Assembly: GCF_905479755.1 (NCBI RefSeq)
Contig: NZ_CAJQNT010000022.1
Coordinates: 1 to 64,000, forward strand
Length of the DNA stretch: 64,000 nt
Direction of reading: 5' to 3'
From: an uncultured Schumannella sp.
Lineage (GTDB): Bacteria; Actinomycetota; Actinomycetes; Actinomycetales; Microbacteriaceae
Part shown: positions 45,498-54,142 of the stretch, one piece after another
Layout of the letters: every line of letters starts with the position of its first letter
How positions within the stretch are numbered: the first letter of the stretch is position 1
Position numbers and translations under genes: made by a program
The notes under the pieces: model-generated
Databases searched by the model: none
What the model was told of the DNA's origin: nothing
Seen by the model: the letters and a program-made list of their open reading frames with translations, nothing else

Positions 45498-46278
45498 CCG
45501 GCGGTCGCTCCGCCGCACTCAAGCGCTGCGACACCTGATGGGCGTGCTCCACCAGCAGCCGCCCCAGCTCCGGCTGACGCTCGGCGCGGAACCGCGCCTC
45601 GATCCCGGTCAAGCTGAGCGCCCAGCGCGGCGCGCCCGCGTCGTCGAACACGGCCGCCCCCATCCCCCAGCTGCCCTCCACCACGAGCCCCGAATTCACC
45701 GCGTAACCAGCCTCGCGGGTTTCCGCGATCCGCTCCCGGATGCGCTCCGGCGTGTGCGTCGCACCCCACTCGGCACTGAGCGCTGCGCTGGCCAGGTAGT
45801 CGTCGATGAACCCGTCGCTCTCGAACGCCAGAATCACGAGCCCCGCCGAGGCGACCCCCAACGGGAAGCGCACCCCCTCCGAGAGCACGAAGGAACGCAC
45901 CGGAAAGCTGCCCTCCTCGCGCAACAGGCACACCGTCTCCGCGCCCCGGCGCATCGAGAAGAACGCGCTCTCGCCGGTCGCATCGGCGAGCGCCTGCACG
46001 CTCTCGCGCGCCGCATCCACGACATCGAACCGCGTGTGCGCCACCCGTCCCAGCAGATACGACTCGGGGCCGAGGTGCCAGCGCGTGCGGTCGGCACCCT
46101 GATCGAGCAGGCCCTCGGCGGCGAGCGAGCGCAGCAGACGATGCGCCGTCGGCCGCGTGAGCCCCGTGCCGCGGGCGACCTCGGCGGTCGAGACCCCGTG
46201 CGGCTCGCCCGCGCCCACGCTGCGCAGGATCGCCCCCACCCGGCGCACGACCTGGCTCCCCGGAATCTCTGCCGCCAC
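45475..46278 (-). CDS. IclR-family transcriptional regulator
   Basis: 267 residues. The N-terminal winged helix (VRRVGAILRSVGAGEPHGVSTAEVARGTGLTRPTAHRLLRSL) is followed by the GAF-like effector domain. GTG 46278 has CAGGAGG 5 nt upstream and is preferred over an upstream start with a long unrelated extension. It is divergent from a thiolase gene, so it probably controls degradation of an aromatic or beta-keto acid. Confidence 0.9.
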   Translation of the reverse strand: MAAEIPGSQVVRRVGAILRSVGAGEPHGVSTAEVARGTGLTRPTAHRLLRSLAAEGLLDQGADRTRWHLGPESYLLGRVAHTRFDVVDAARESVQALADATGESAFFSMRRGAETVCLLREEGSFPVRSFVLSEGVRFPLGVASAGLVILAFESDGFIDDYLASAALSAEWGATHTPERIRERIAETREAGYAVNSGLVVEGSWGMGAAVFDDAGAPRWALSLTGIEARFRAERQPELGRLLVEHAHQVSQRLSAAERPPVSATRRG

Positions 46279-46362
46279 AGTCGCCTCCTGCTCACATGGT
46301 GAGAAGTCTCGATGCGAGTGCTCAGCGACTGACCTGTCGCGCATCCCCGCGCGTCTCAAGTA

Positions 46363-46391
46363 TTGACCAGTTCGGTGCGGCCTCCTAGCGT
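46363..46391 (+). promoter_or_regulatory. Promoter of the thiolase operon
   Basis: TTGACC (46363-46368) and TAGCGT (46386-46391) with 17 bp spacing. Lies between the IclR start and the thiolase, with a Shine-Dalgarno AAAGGAG at 46417-46423 and GTG at 46428. Confidence 0.7.
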
Positions 46392-46427
46392 CAGACATGA
46401 CTCAGTCGCACCGGACAAAGGAGCCCC

Positions 46428-46490
46428 GTGTCCACCATGTGGTCAGACCACGACTCGCCCGCCGCGCTCATCACCGGAGGCACCGCATGA
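46428..46490 (+). CDS. 20-codon open frame before the thiolase (possible SDR remnant)
   Basis: GTG 46428 with AAAGGAG 4 nt upstream encodes (M)STMWSDHDSPAALITGGTA and stops at 46488-46490, overlapping the thiolase ATG (ATGA). The end AALITGGTA looks like the first nucleotide-binding strand of a short-chain dehydrogenase (TGGxxGIG), so this may be the leftover of a deleted dehydrogenase gene, now acting at most as a coupling leader. Confidence 0.4.
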   Translation: MSTMWSDHDSPAALITGGTA

Positions 46491-47659
46491 GCGCCGTCAT
46501 CGCGGGCTACGCCCGCACCCCCTTCGTGCGTTACCTCGGCGCCCTCGCCAGCGTGCCCGCCACCACGCTCGGCGGACACGCCGCCGCCGCCGCGATCACC
46601 CGCGCGGGGCTCAGCCCGCACGACATTGACCACGTCTTCGCCGGTCAGGTGCTGCAGGCAGGTGCCGGCCAAAACCCGGCCCGTCAGTCGGCAATCGCCG
46701 CCGGCCTCTCCTACGACGTGCCGGCGCAAACCCTCAACGTCGTGTGCCTGTCGGGCCTCGAGGCCGTCACCGCCGCCGCGCGCCTGATCGCCACCGGCGA
46801 GGCCCGCATCGTCGTCGCCATCGGCCAGGAGTCGATGTCGCTCGCGCCGCACGTGCTCCCCGGCTCCCGCACCGGCACGCGGTACGGCGCGATCGAACTG
46901 CTCGACACGATGGAGCACGACGGGCTCACCGATGCCTTCGAGTCACGCTCGATGGGGCTCTCCACCGAGGAGCGGAACCCGGGCCTGTCGATCACCCGCG
47001 AACAGCAGGATGCCGTCGCCGCGGCCTCGCACCAGCGACTCGCAGCCTCGACCGAGTTCCTCGCCGAGGAGATCGCCCCGTTCGAGGTCACCTCCCGTCG
47101 CGGCAGCACCACGGTCGACACCGATGACGGGCTCCGCGCCGACACCACCGTCGAGTCGCTCGGGCAGCTCCGCCCCGCGTTCTCGAAGGACGGCACGATC
47201 ACGGCAGGCAACTCGTCGCAGATCTCCGACGGCGCCGCCGCGATCGTCGTGATGCACGAAGACGAGGCACGCATCCGCGGCATCCACCCGCTCGCGCGGA
47301 TCCTCGCGCACGCCTTCGTCGCCGGCCCCGACGTCTCGCTGCACTCGCAGCCCGCGCGCGCCATCGAGTCGGCGCTCGCCCGCACCGAGTTCGCCGCCGA
47401 CGAGCTCGCCGCGATCGAGATCAACGAGGCCTTCGCCGCGGTCGCGGTGCAGTCCACGCGCGTGCTCGACGTCGATCCCGCGCTCGTCAACGCACACGGT
47501 GGTGCGATCGCGCTCGGCCACCCGATCGGCGCCTCCGGAACCCGCATCGTCGGTCACCTCGCCCGGCGACTCGGCGCGGTCGGCACCGGATCGGTGGGCG
47601 CCGCGGGCATCTGCGGCGGAGGCGGGCAGGGCTCCGCTATCATCCTCGAGGCGCTGTAG
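46487..47659 (+). CDS. Acetyl-CoA C-acyltransferase (thiolase)
   Basis: 390-residue thiolase that joins or splits acyl-CoA. The nucleophilic Cys is in LNVVCLSGLEA; the second site has NEAFAAVAV and GHPIGASG; the final catalytic Cys is in AAGICGGGGQG. A Shine-Dalgarno GGAGG precedes ATG 46487. The operon lacks the usual hydroxyacyl-CoA dehydrogenase or CoA transferase, though a short SDR-like leader lies upstream. Regulation by the divergent IclR is likely. Confidence 0.94.
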   Translation: MSAVIAGYARTPFVRYLGALASVPATTLGGHAAAAAITRAGLSPHDIDHVFAGQVLQAGAGQNPARQSAIAAGLSYDVPAQTLNVVCLSGLEAVTAAARLIATGEARIVVAIGQESMSLAPHVLPGSRTGTRYGAIELLDTMEHDGLTDAFESRSMGLSTEERNPGLSITREQQDAVAAASHQRLAASTEFLAEEIAPFEVTSRRGSTTVDTDDGLRADTTVESLGQLRPAFSKDGTITAGNSSQISDGAAAIVVMHEDEARIRGIHPLARILAHAFVAGPDVSLHSQPARAIESALARTEFAADELAAIEINEAFAAVAVQSTRVLDVDPALVNAHGGAIALGHPIGASGTRIVGHLARRLGAVGTGSVGAAGICGGGGQGSAIILEAL

Positions 47660-47734
47660 CGACACCCGACGCGCAGCGCGCGGCGCGGCCCCAACACCCA
47701 AGCTCGGGCTCGTCCGGGCCGATACGATCGACCC

Positions 47735-47926
47735 GTGGATCCGATTACTCTCAGCTTCGCGGGCATCGTCCCGCTGGTCATCTTCATCATCACGCTCGTC
47801 TCGATCATCAAGAATCCGAATCACGGATTCCTCGGCAAGGTGGTCTGGACGCTCGTCGCGTTCTTCCTCAGCATCCTCGGGTCGATCCTCTGGCTGATCT
47901 TCGGGCGAGGCAGGGTCAACCGCTGA
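47735..47926 (+). CDS. Small PLDc_N-type membrane protein
   Basis: 63 residues with two hydrophobic helices (about residues 8-26 and 35-55) separated by NPNHGFLGKVVW. This matches the short phospholipase D nuclease N-terminal (PLDc_N) family. TACGAT (47723-47728) lies 6 nt before the GTG start. The stop TGA overlaps the likely CTG start of the oxidase gene that follows. Confidence 0.8.
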   Translation: MDPITLSFAGIVPLVIFIITLVSIIKNPNHGFLGKVVWTLVAFFLSILGSILWLIFGRGRVNR

Positions 47927-48882
47927 GAATCGCCATCGTCGGCGGCGGGGTCATCGGCCTCAGCTGCGCACTCGAACTGACAGACGCCGGTCACGACGTC
48001 ACCGTTCTCGCGCGCGACAAGCTCGCCGACACCACCTCGGCACGCGCCGGCGCGGTGTGGTTTCCGTTCCGCTCGGCGCCCGCGGCTCGCGTGCTCGGCT
48101 GGGGTGCGCGCACCTTCGAGCGCCTCGAGGCCCTCACCGCCGACCCGGAGACCGGCGTGCGGATGCAACGCGGCCGCGTGCTGCACCGCACCGCGAACCC
48201 CGACCTCTGGTGGACGGCCGCGGTGCCCTCGGTCACCACGATCGACGACCCCGCCGAGCTTCCCGACGGCGTCGTCTCGGCAAGCGTCTGCACGGTGCCC
48301 GTCATCGACATGTCGCGCTACCTGCCCTGGCTGCAGGCCCAGTGCGACGCCCGCGGTGTGCAGACCGTCCGCCGCGAACTGACCGACCTCGACGAGGCGT
48401 TCGAGCGCGGCGACCTCGTCGTGCTCGCCGCGGGGCTGGCGTCCAACGATTTCGCCGACGACGCCGACGTGACGCCGATCCGCGGGCAGACGGTGCGGCT
48501 GAAGAACCCCGGCTACTTCGAGTGGACGCTCGACTACGGCAACCCGGCCGGGCTCACCTACGTCATCCCCCGCATCGACGAGATCGTCTGCGGCGGCACC
48601 GACGAGGAGGGCGAGTGGGGCCTCGAGCTCGACCCCGCGGTCGAGGCCGGGGTGCTCGAGCGCGTGCGCGCGCTCATCCCCGAACTGCGCGACGCCCCCA
48701 TCACCTCGCGCGCGATGGGCCTTCGCCCCGGTCGCCACGAGGTCCGCGTCGAGACGATTCCGGATGCGCAGGGCCGCCCGGTCATCCACTGCTACGGCCA
48801 CGGCGGGTCGGGCGTCACGCTCTCCTGGGGATGCGCCGAGGAGGTCGCCGCCCTCGCCGGCGCACTCAGCGACCAGATCTAG
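47923..48882 (+). CDS. D-amino-acid oxidase-like FAD enzyme
   Basis: 319 residues if started at CTG 47923, which overlaps the preceding TGA (CTGA). The FAD-binding motif RIAIVGGGVIGLSCALELTD is encoded only from this point, with AGGG 7 nt upstream; no ATG, GTG or TTG lies in frame between the preceding in-frame region and 48055, where a GTG would delete the cofactor site. The C-terminal DAAO signature IHCYGHGGSGVTLSWG is intact and RGQTVRLKNPG lies mid-protein. It oxidises D-amino acids to keto acids and H2O2. Confidence 0.88.
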   Translation: MRIAIVGGGVIGLSCALELTDAGHDVTVLARDKLADTTSARAGAVWFPFRSAPAARVLGWGARTFERLEALTADPETGVRMQRGRVLHRTANPDLWWTAAVPSVTTIDDPAELPDGVVSASVCTVPVIDMSRYLPWLQAQCDARGVQTVRRELTDLDEAFERGDLVVLAAGLASNDFADDADVTPIRGQTVRLKNPGYFEWTLDYGNPAGLTYVIPRIDEIVCGGTDEEGEWGLELDPAVEAGVLERVRALIPELRDAPITSRAMGLRPGRHEVRVETIPDAQGRPVIHCYGHGGSGVTLSWGCAEEVAALAGALSDQI

Positions 48883-48933
48883 GGCGTACGCTCACGAGCA
48901 CAGAGCCGTTTCGGCTCACCAAGGAGAGCCCTC

Positions 48934-49080
48934 ATGGGTGACAAGTCCGCTCGAAAAGACAGCTCCAAGACGGCCGCCTCGAAGACGCTCAAGGAGAAGC
49001 GTCTCGCCAAGGCCGACAAGCGCGCATCGAATGCCCGGACGGCGAACACCGACGCCGTGACGAAGGCGACGAAGCACTAA
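48934..49080 (+). CDS. Small lysine-rich cytosolic protein (48 aa)
   Basis: Begins MGDKSARKDSSKTAASKTLK and ends AVTKATKH, with about one in three residues Lys or Arg. AAGGAG lies 7 nt before the ATG. Similar MGDKS-starting basic proteins are seen in relatives; possible nucleic-acid association, but no function is known to me. Confidence 0.78.
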   Translation: MGDKSARKDSSKTAASKTLKEKRLAKADKRASNARTANTDAVTKATKH

Positions 49081-49093
49081 CCGCGCGGTCGGC

Positions 49094-49561
49094 TCAGCCG
49101 ATTCGTCCGATCCCGGGAACGAAACGGCCGGTTCGGCGCGCGTAGTCGGCGTAGTCCTGGTAGCGCTCGAACAGCATCCGCTCCTCCCAGCGCGCCTTGG
49201 TCATCAGCAAGGCGACGAGCGCGGCCCACGCGACCAGGTGCCACGAGGTTGCGGCCACCAGCATGACGCCCAGGCCCGCCAGCAGCAGTCCGCTGTAGAT
49301 CGGATGCCGCACCAGCCCGTAGAGCCCGCCCGTGACCAGTTCCGACTCGTCGAGGGGAACCGGATTGGCGGTGAGCGAGCGCCCGAGACCGACCACCCCG
49401 AGCACCGCGATCACGGCACCGGCAAGGGCGAGCGTGCCGCCGATCGCGAAAGCGACCGGCGAGCGCTCCCAGAACGGGGTCGTCCACGGGAGCAGCACGA
49501 GCGCCGCGAGAAGCACGAACTGCACGACGACGAGCGCGATGCCGATCGCTCGCCGGTTCAT
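49094..49561 (-). CDS. Isoprenylcysteine methyltransferase-like membrane protein
   Basis: 155 residues with four membrane helices (about 7-25, 36-60, 92-110, 112-130). The conserved motif GLVRHPIYSGLLLAGLG is typical of the ICMT/PEMT-like group of membrane methyltransferases, followed by EERMLFERYQDYADYARRTGRFVPGI. Actual acceptor unknown; the family methylates phospholipids, isoprenoid tails or thiols. Confidence 0.85.
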   Translation of the reverse strand: MNRRAIGIALVVVQFVLLAALVLLPWTTPFWERSPVAFAIGGTLALAGAVIAVLGVVGLGRSLTANPVPLDESELVTGGLYGLVRHPIYSGLLLAGLGVMLVAATSWHLVAWAALVALLMTKARWEERMLFERYQDYADYARRTGRFVPGIGRIG

Positions 49562-49563
49562 GC

Positions 49564-51660
49564 TCAGCCCTTCGTCGACTTCTTCGACGACTTCTCCATC
49601 ACGGGCGCCTGCCCCGTCACCTCGAGGTCGCGGTAGTAGGCGCGTGCCTCCTCCTGGCGCTCGTGCTCGGCGTCGGTGGCGTTCGGCGCCCGCAGGTGCT
49701 CGGGTTCGTAGCCGAACGCGTCGACGAGGTCGAGAGCGTGCGGCCGCAACCGCGGCAGCAAGCGGTCGTCGATGTAGTCGGTGATCGCCCGCGCGCGCGG
49801 GGCCGACAGGCGACCGTGCAGCAGGTACCAATCGAGGTGCTCCTCGATGAGGGTGAAGCCGAACAGGTCGCGCAGCCAGGTGAGCACCTGGCGCGTGTCG
49901 TCGTCCGCCACCTTGTCGAGTTCCTCGGTGAACGCCTCCCACTCGAGCAGTTCAGAGTGCGCGCGTGCCGCCGTGATGAGGTCGTTCTGGTGGCGGTTGA
50001 ACAGCGCCGCCGCCTCGTCGGCGGGCAGCTTGCCGACCTCGCGGAGGTGCCCGGCGAGCTCGGCGACCATCGACTCGACGCGGTCGGTGAGCAGCTGACG
50101 CTGCGCATCGGCGCCCCGCACGTAGCCGATCGAGCGGGCGGTCGAGCCGAAATCGGCGACCTTCTGCGCGAGGGCGCGGAGCCCCGAGCGGTTGATCGCG
50201 ACGTCGCCCACCTGGCCGGCGACGAGCGCGGCAAGGGCCCCCGCATCCGCCTTCGCGAAGCGTCGCGCGTAGTCCGAGAGTAGGCGCTTGCCGACGAGCT
50301 GCAGCAGGACGTTGTTGTCGCCCTCGAAGGTGACGTAAATGTCGAGGTCGGCGCGAAGTCCGGTGAGACGGTTCTCGGCGAGGAAGCCGGAACCGCCGCA
50401 CGCCTCGCGGCTCTCCTGCAGGATGTCGAGCGCCTTCCAGGTGCTGAAGGTCTTGAGCGCCGCGGCGAGCGTCTCGAGCTCTTGGCGGTCATCATCCGTG
50501 TCTTCGGCGCCGGAGAAGACCGCGTGGAACTTCTCCAGCAGGGTTTCGTGCGCGAACGACATCGCGTAGGTCGCGGCGAGACGCGGCAGCAGGCGGCGCT
50601 GGTGGCGCTGGTAGTCGAGCAGCGTCACCTCGCCGCGGCCGGTGCCGTCGGCAAACTGGCGGCGGGCGGCGGCGTAGCGCGTCGCGATCGTGAGCGCCAT
50701 CTTGCTCGCCACCACCGAGGCGCCGTCGAGCGAGACGCGCCCCTGCACCAGGGTGCCGATCATCGTGAAGAAGCGGCGGCCGGGGCTCTCGATCGGCGAG
50801 GAGTACGCGCCTCCCTCGGCCACCTGGCCGTAACGGTCGAGCAGGTGGGTGCGCGGCACGCGAACGTTCGTGAAGTGCAGCCGGCCGTTGTCGATGCCGT
50901 TGAGGCCGCCCTTCAGCCCGTCGTCTTCGCCGCCGATGCCGGGAAGGAATCCGTTCGCGTCGCGAATCGGCACGTAGAAGGCGTGCACCCCGTGGTTGAC
51001 GCCCTTCGTGATGAGCTGCGCGAAGACCACCGCGGCGGTGCCGTGCAGGGCCGCGTTGCCCAGGTAGTCCTTCCACGCGGCGCGGAACGGCGTGTGAATG
51101 ACGAACTCGTCGCTCGCCTCGTCGTAGGTCGCGGTCGTGCCGATCGAGGCGACGTCGGAGCCGTGACCGGTCTCCGTCATGGCGAAGGCACCCGGCACCT
51201 CGAGGCTGAGGGCCCCGGGCAGGAAGCGCTCGTGGTGGCTCTCGGTGCCCAGGTGCAGAATCGCGGAGGCGAACAGTCCCCACTGCACGCCGGACTTGAT
51301 CTGCAGAGACGGGTCGGCCGTGACGATCTCTTCGAAGGCGGCAAGGAACCCGCCGTGGTCGTCGTCGCCGCCGAACTTCTTCGGGAACGCGCGGTGCACG
51401 GAACCGTTCTCGACCAGGAGCTTCAACTGGGCCAGCACGCGCTCGCGGTGCTCGTCCATGCCGAGCGCCGGATCGCGCCACATTGCGGGGTTCTTCATGA
51501 ACTCGCGCGAACGCCGGCGCGACTCGGCCCAGCGGCCGAGCAGCTGCTCACCGAGCGCGGCCACGTCGATGTGGAGAGCGCTCGTTTCGATCGCGCTCGT
51601 CTCGGTGTTCTCGAAATCCTTGCCGTCCGCAGCGGCGGGACGATCGACCAGATCGGTCAT
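49564..51660 (-). CDS. Acyl-CoA oxidase-like acyl-CoA dehydrogenase
   Basis: 698 residues, longer than ordinary acyl-CoA dehydrogenases (about 390). N-terminal dehydrogenase domain has FAMTETGHGSDVASI and the flavin region. The C-terminal part CGGSGFLAENRLTGLRADLD with catalytic Glu in YVTFEGDNNVLLQL is typical of acyl-CoA oxidases. A further helical domain extends to a Lys-rich tail (EKSSKKSTKG). ATG 51660 has GAGGGAG upstream. Probably removes two hydrogens in beta-oxidation of long-chain acyl-CoA, passing electrons to oxygen or a flavoprotein. Confidence 0.92.
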   Translation of the reverse strand: MTDLVDRPAAADGKDFENTETSAIETSALHIDVAALGEQLLGRWAESRRRSREFMKNPAMWRDPALGMDEHRERVLAQLKLLVENGSVHRAFPKKFGGDDDHGGFLAAFEEIVTADPSLQIKSGVQWGLFASAILHLGTESHHERFLPGALSLEVPGAFAMTETGHGSDVASIGTTATYDEASDEFVIHTPFRAAWKDYLGNAALHGTAAVVFAQLITKGVNHGVHAFYVPIRDANGFLPGIGGEDDGLKGGLNGIDNGRLHFTNVRVPRTHLLDRYGQVAEGGAYSSPIESPGRRFFTMIGTLVQGRVSLDGASVVASKMALTIATRYAAARRQFADGTGRGEVTLLDYQRHQRRLLPRLAATYAMSFAHETLLEKFHAVFSGAEDTDDDRQELETLAAALKTFSTWKALDILQESREACGGSGFLAENRLTGLRADLDIYVTFEGDNNVLLQLVGKRLLSDYARRFAKADAGALAALVAGQVGDVAINRSGLRALAQKVADFGSTARSIGYVRGADAQRQLLTDRVESMVAELAGHLREVGKLPADEAAALFNRHQNDLITAARAHSELLEWEAFTEELDKVADDDTRQVLTWLRDLFGFTLIEEHLDWYLLHGRLSAPRARAITDYIDDRLLPRLRPHALDLVDAFGYEPEHLRAPNATDAEHERQEEARAYYRDLEVTGQAPVMEKSSKKSTKG

Positions 51661-51802
51661 GACACACAACTCCCTCGTGAGGTCCTGACGCGAGGCTACG
51701 TCCGGGGGCTGAGAGTTGCGAGATCGTCGTTTGTGAGCGCAATCGGCGCGGCGCGCCGGGGGCATCGCCTTGTACTCATTCCACAAACGATGCCGACGGC
51801 CC

Positions 51803-52279
51803 CTAGAGGTTTCGTCGGGCGCGCAGCGCCACGATCCACTCCACCAGGAGCCAGACGAGGGCCGCGCCCGACAGCACCGTGAGCGGCACGAAGGCGACGT
51901 TGGCGGCATCCGCGAACGCACTGTTCGAGGGGAACCCCAGAGTCAGCGCGAGCGGCGAGGTCCAACTGCCGTCGTCGCCGCCGTCGACGAGCACGGCCGT
52001 CGCGAGGATGAACGCGGCGATGTGCAGCCACGCGGCCGTGCGCGCGCGAAGCCGGCCCCCGGTCACGAACGCGAAGGGGCTCCGCCGAGCGAAGAAGCCG
52101 GTGATCACGATCACGACGACGAGCACGTACAAGGGCACGAACACCATCAGGCCCATCAGGTAGATCAGGGCCATCCACCCGGGGGCGATCAGCTTCACGA
52201 TCGCGGTGACGAACGGGAACGCAAGCAACGCCACGCCGGCGGTGACATCACCGGCGCGACGACTCAGCAGGTCGGTCAT
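51803..52279 (-). CDS. Membrane protein with four helices
   Basis: 158 residues, four hydrophobic segments (about 12-32, 36-60, 82-100, 125-150). No family recognised. TAATCT (complement of 52286-52291) lies 6 nt before the ATG, indicating a leaderless start. It follows recQ on the same strand but seems to have its own promoter. Confidence 0.75.
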   Translation of the reverse strand: MTDLLSRRAGDVTAGVALLAFPFVTAIVKLIAPGWMALIYLMGLMVFVPLYVLVVVIVITGFFARRSPFAFVTGGRLRARTAAWLHIAAFILATAVLVDGGDDGSWTSPLALTLGFPSNSAFADAANVAFVPLTVLSGAALVWLLVEWIVALRARRNL

Positions 52280-52288
52280 GGCACGAGA

Positions 52289-54115
52289 TTACTGAGTCGC
52301 GGTCACAACTCCCAGCACCGCGTCGCCGTAGGCCTCGAGCTTCTTCTCGCCGACCCCGCTGATCTCGGCCAGCTGCTCGATCGAGGTGGGCTCGGTCAGC
52401 GCGATGCCGCGCAGGGTGGCGTCTCCGAAGACGATGTAAGCGGGCACGCCGAGCTCTCGGGCCACCCCCGCACGCCACTCGCGCAGGCGCTCGAAGAGCG
52501 GTTGCGCCTGCTCGGGTAGCTCCGCCCCTCCGCTGCGCTTGGCGCGTTTGACGGGGCGCTCCGGCTCGCGGCGCAGGTGCACGGGACGTTCGCCGGCGAG
52601 CACGGCGGCGGACGCCTCCGTGATGCCGAGCGTGCCGTATTCGCCCTGCACCGCCAGCAGACCCTGCGCGAGCAGCTGCCGCACGACGCCGCGCCACTCC
52701 TGTTCGCTCAGCTCCGCGCCGATGCCGTAGGTGCGTAACTCATCGTGCCGGTTGCTGCGGATGCGGTCGTTCTCGCGCCCCAACAGGATGTCGATCAGGT
52801 GCCCGGCCCCGAATCGCTGGTCGCGCTCGCGCAGCAGCCGCACCACGGTCGACAGCAGCTTCTGCGCGGGAACGGTGCCGTCCCACGACTCAGGCGGGCT
52901 GAGGCAGGTGTCGCAATTGCCGCACGCCGTGGAGGCCTGCCCGAAGTAGTTCAGTAGCTGCACACGGCGGCACTCGATCGTCTCGCAGAGCGCCAGCATC
53001 GCGTCGAGGTGCGCCGACAGCCGCCGCTTGTGGGCGACATCACCCTCGCCCTCGTCAATCATGCGGCGCTGCTGCACGACGTCTTGCAAGCCGTAGGCGA
53101 GCCAGGCGGTGCTCGGTTGGCCGTCGCGCCCCGCGCGTCCGGTCTCCTGGTAGTAGCCTTCGACGCTCTTCGGCAGATCGAGGTGCGCGACGAAGCGCAC
53201 ATCGGGCTTGTCGATGCCCATGCCGAACGCGATCGTCGCCACCATGACGATGCCGTCCTCGCGCAGGAACCGCGACTGGTTGCGGGCGCGCGTCGCGGTG
53301 TCGAGACCCGCGTGATACGGCAACGCGGGGATGCCCGCCGCCACCAGCGCATCCGCCGTCTTCTCGACGCTCTTGCGCGAGAGGCAGTAGACGATGCCCG
53401 CATCGCCCGGGTGCTCGGTGCGCAACAGCGTCAGCAGCTGCTGCATCGGCTGCGCCTTCGGCTCGATGCGGTACTGGATGTTGGGGCGGTCGAAGCTCGC
53501 CACGAACTGGCGCGCGTCGGTGAGCTCGAGCCGCTGCACGATCTCGCGGCGGGTGGCATCGGTCGCCGTCGCGGTCAACGCGATGCGCGGCACCGTCGGC
53601 CAGCGCTCGTGCAGCACGGTGAGACGCAGATAGTCGGGGCGGAAGTCGTGACCCCACTGGCTCACGCAGTGCGCCTCGTCGATCGCAAACAGGGCGAGCG
53701 GCGCGCGATCAAGCAGATCGAGCGTCGCGCCGACGTTGAGGCGTTCGGGCGCGAGGTAGAGCAGATCGAGCTCGCCGGCGACGAGGGCCGCCTCCACCTC
53801 GCGGCGGGTTTCGGCATCCTGCGTCGAGTTCAGGAACGCGGCGCGCACGCCCAGAGCGGCGAGGGCATCCACCTGGTCTTGCATCAGGGCGATGAGCGGC
53901 GAGATGACGACGCCGGTGCCGGAACGCACGAGGGCGGGGATCTGGTAGCACAGCGACTTACCGCCGCCGGTCGGCATCAGCACGAGCGCGTCGCCGCCGC
54001 CCACCACGTGGTCGACGATCTCGGCCTGCTCGCCGCGGAACGCGGCGTAGCCGAAGACCCGGTGCAGCACCTCGGCGGGGGCGCTCGGCTGGGCGGCGGG
54101 CGCGGCGGAGGTCAT
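52289..54115 (-). CDS. recQ: ATP-dependent DNA helicase RecQ
   Basis: 608-residue 3'-5' helicase for recombination and fork repair. Walker A is MPTGGGKSLCYQIPALV, DEAH box IDEAHCVSQWGHDFRP, helicase motif VI QETGRAGRDGQPS, the zinc-binding CGNCDTC in the RQC region, a winged helix, and an HRDC domain at the end (LFERLREWRAGVARELGVPA). TAGCCT (complement of 54122-54127) lies 6 nt before the ATG. Length is typical. Confidence 0.96.
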   Translation of the reverse strand: MTSAAPAAQPSAPAEVLHRVFGYAAFRGEQAEIVDHVVGGGDALVLMPTGGGKSLCYQIPALVRSGTGVVISPLIALMQDQVDALAALGVRAAFLNSTQDAETRREVEAALVAGELDLLYLAPERLNVGATLDLLDRAPLALFAIDEAHCVSQWGHDFRPDYLRLTVLHERWPTVPRIALTATATDATRREIVQRLELTDARQFVASFDRPNIQYRIEPKAQPMQQLLTLLRTEHPGDAGIVYCLSRKSVEKTADALVAAGIPALPYHAGLDTATRARNQSRFLREDGIVMVATIAFGMGIDKPDVRFVAHLDLPKSVEGYYQETGRAGRDGQPSTAWLAYGLQDVVQQRRMIDEGEGDVAHKRRLSAHLDAMLALCETIECRRVQLLNYFGQASTACGNCDTCLSPPESWDGTVPAQKLLSTVVRLLRERDQRFGAGHLIDILLGRENDRIRSNRHDELRTYGIGAELSEQEWRGVVRQLLAQGLLAVQGEYGTLGITEASAAVLAGERPVHLRREPERPVKRAKRSGGAELPEQAQPLFERLREWRAGVARELGVPAYIVFGDATLRGIALTEPTSIEQLAEISGVGEKKLEAYGDAVLGVVTATQ

Positions 54116-54142
54116 GACTCCAGGCTAGAGGGCACGCCCGAC

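Noticed and set aside
48055-48882. GTG 48055 as start of the D-amino-acid oxidase
   Set aside because: It would remove the complete FAD-binding motif that is in frame and intact upstream.
51728-51789. CGTTTGTG ... CACAAACG inverted repeat between the oxidase and membrane-protein genes
   Set aside because: Eight-base arms 46 bp apart, no promoter or gene start beside them; could be chance.
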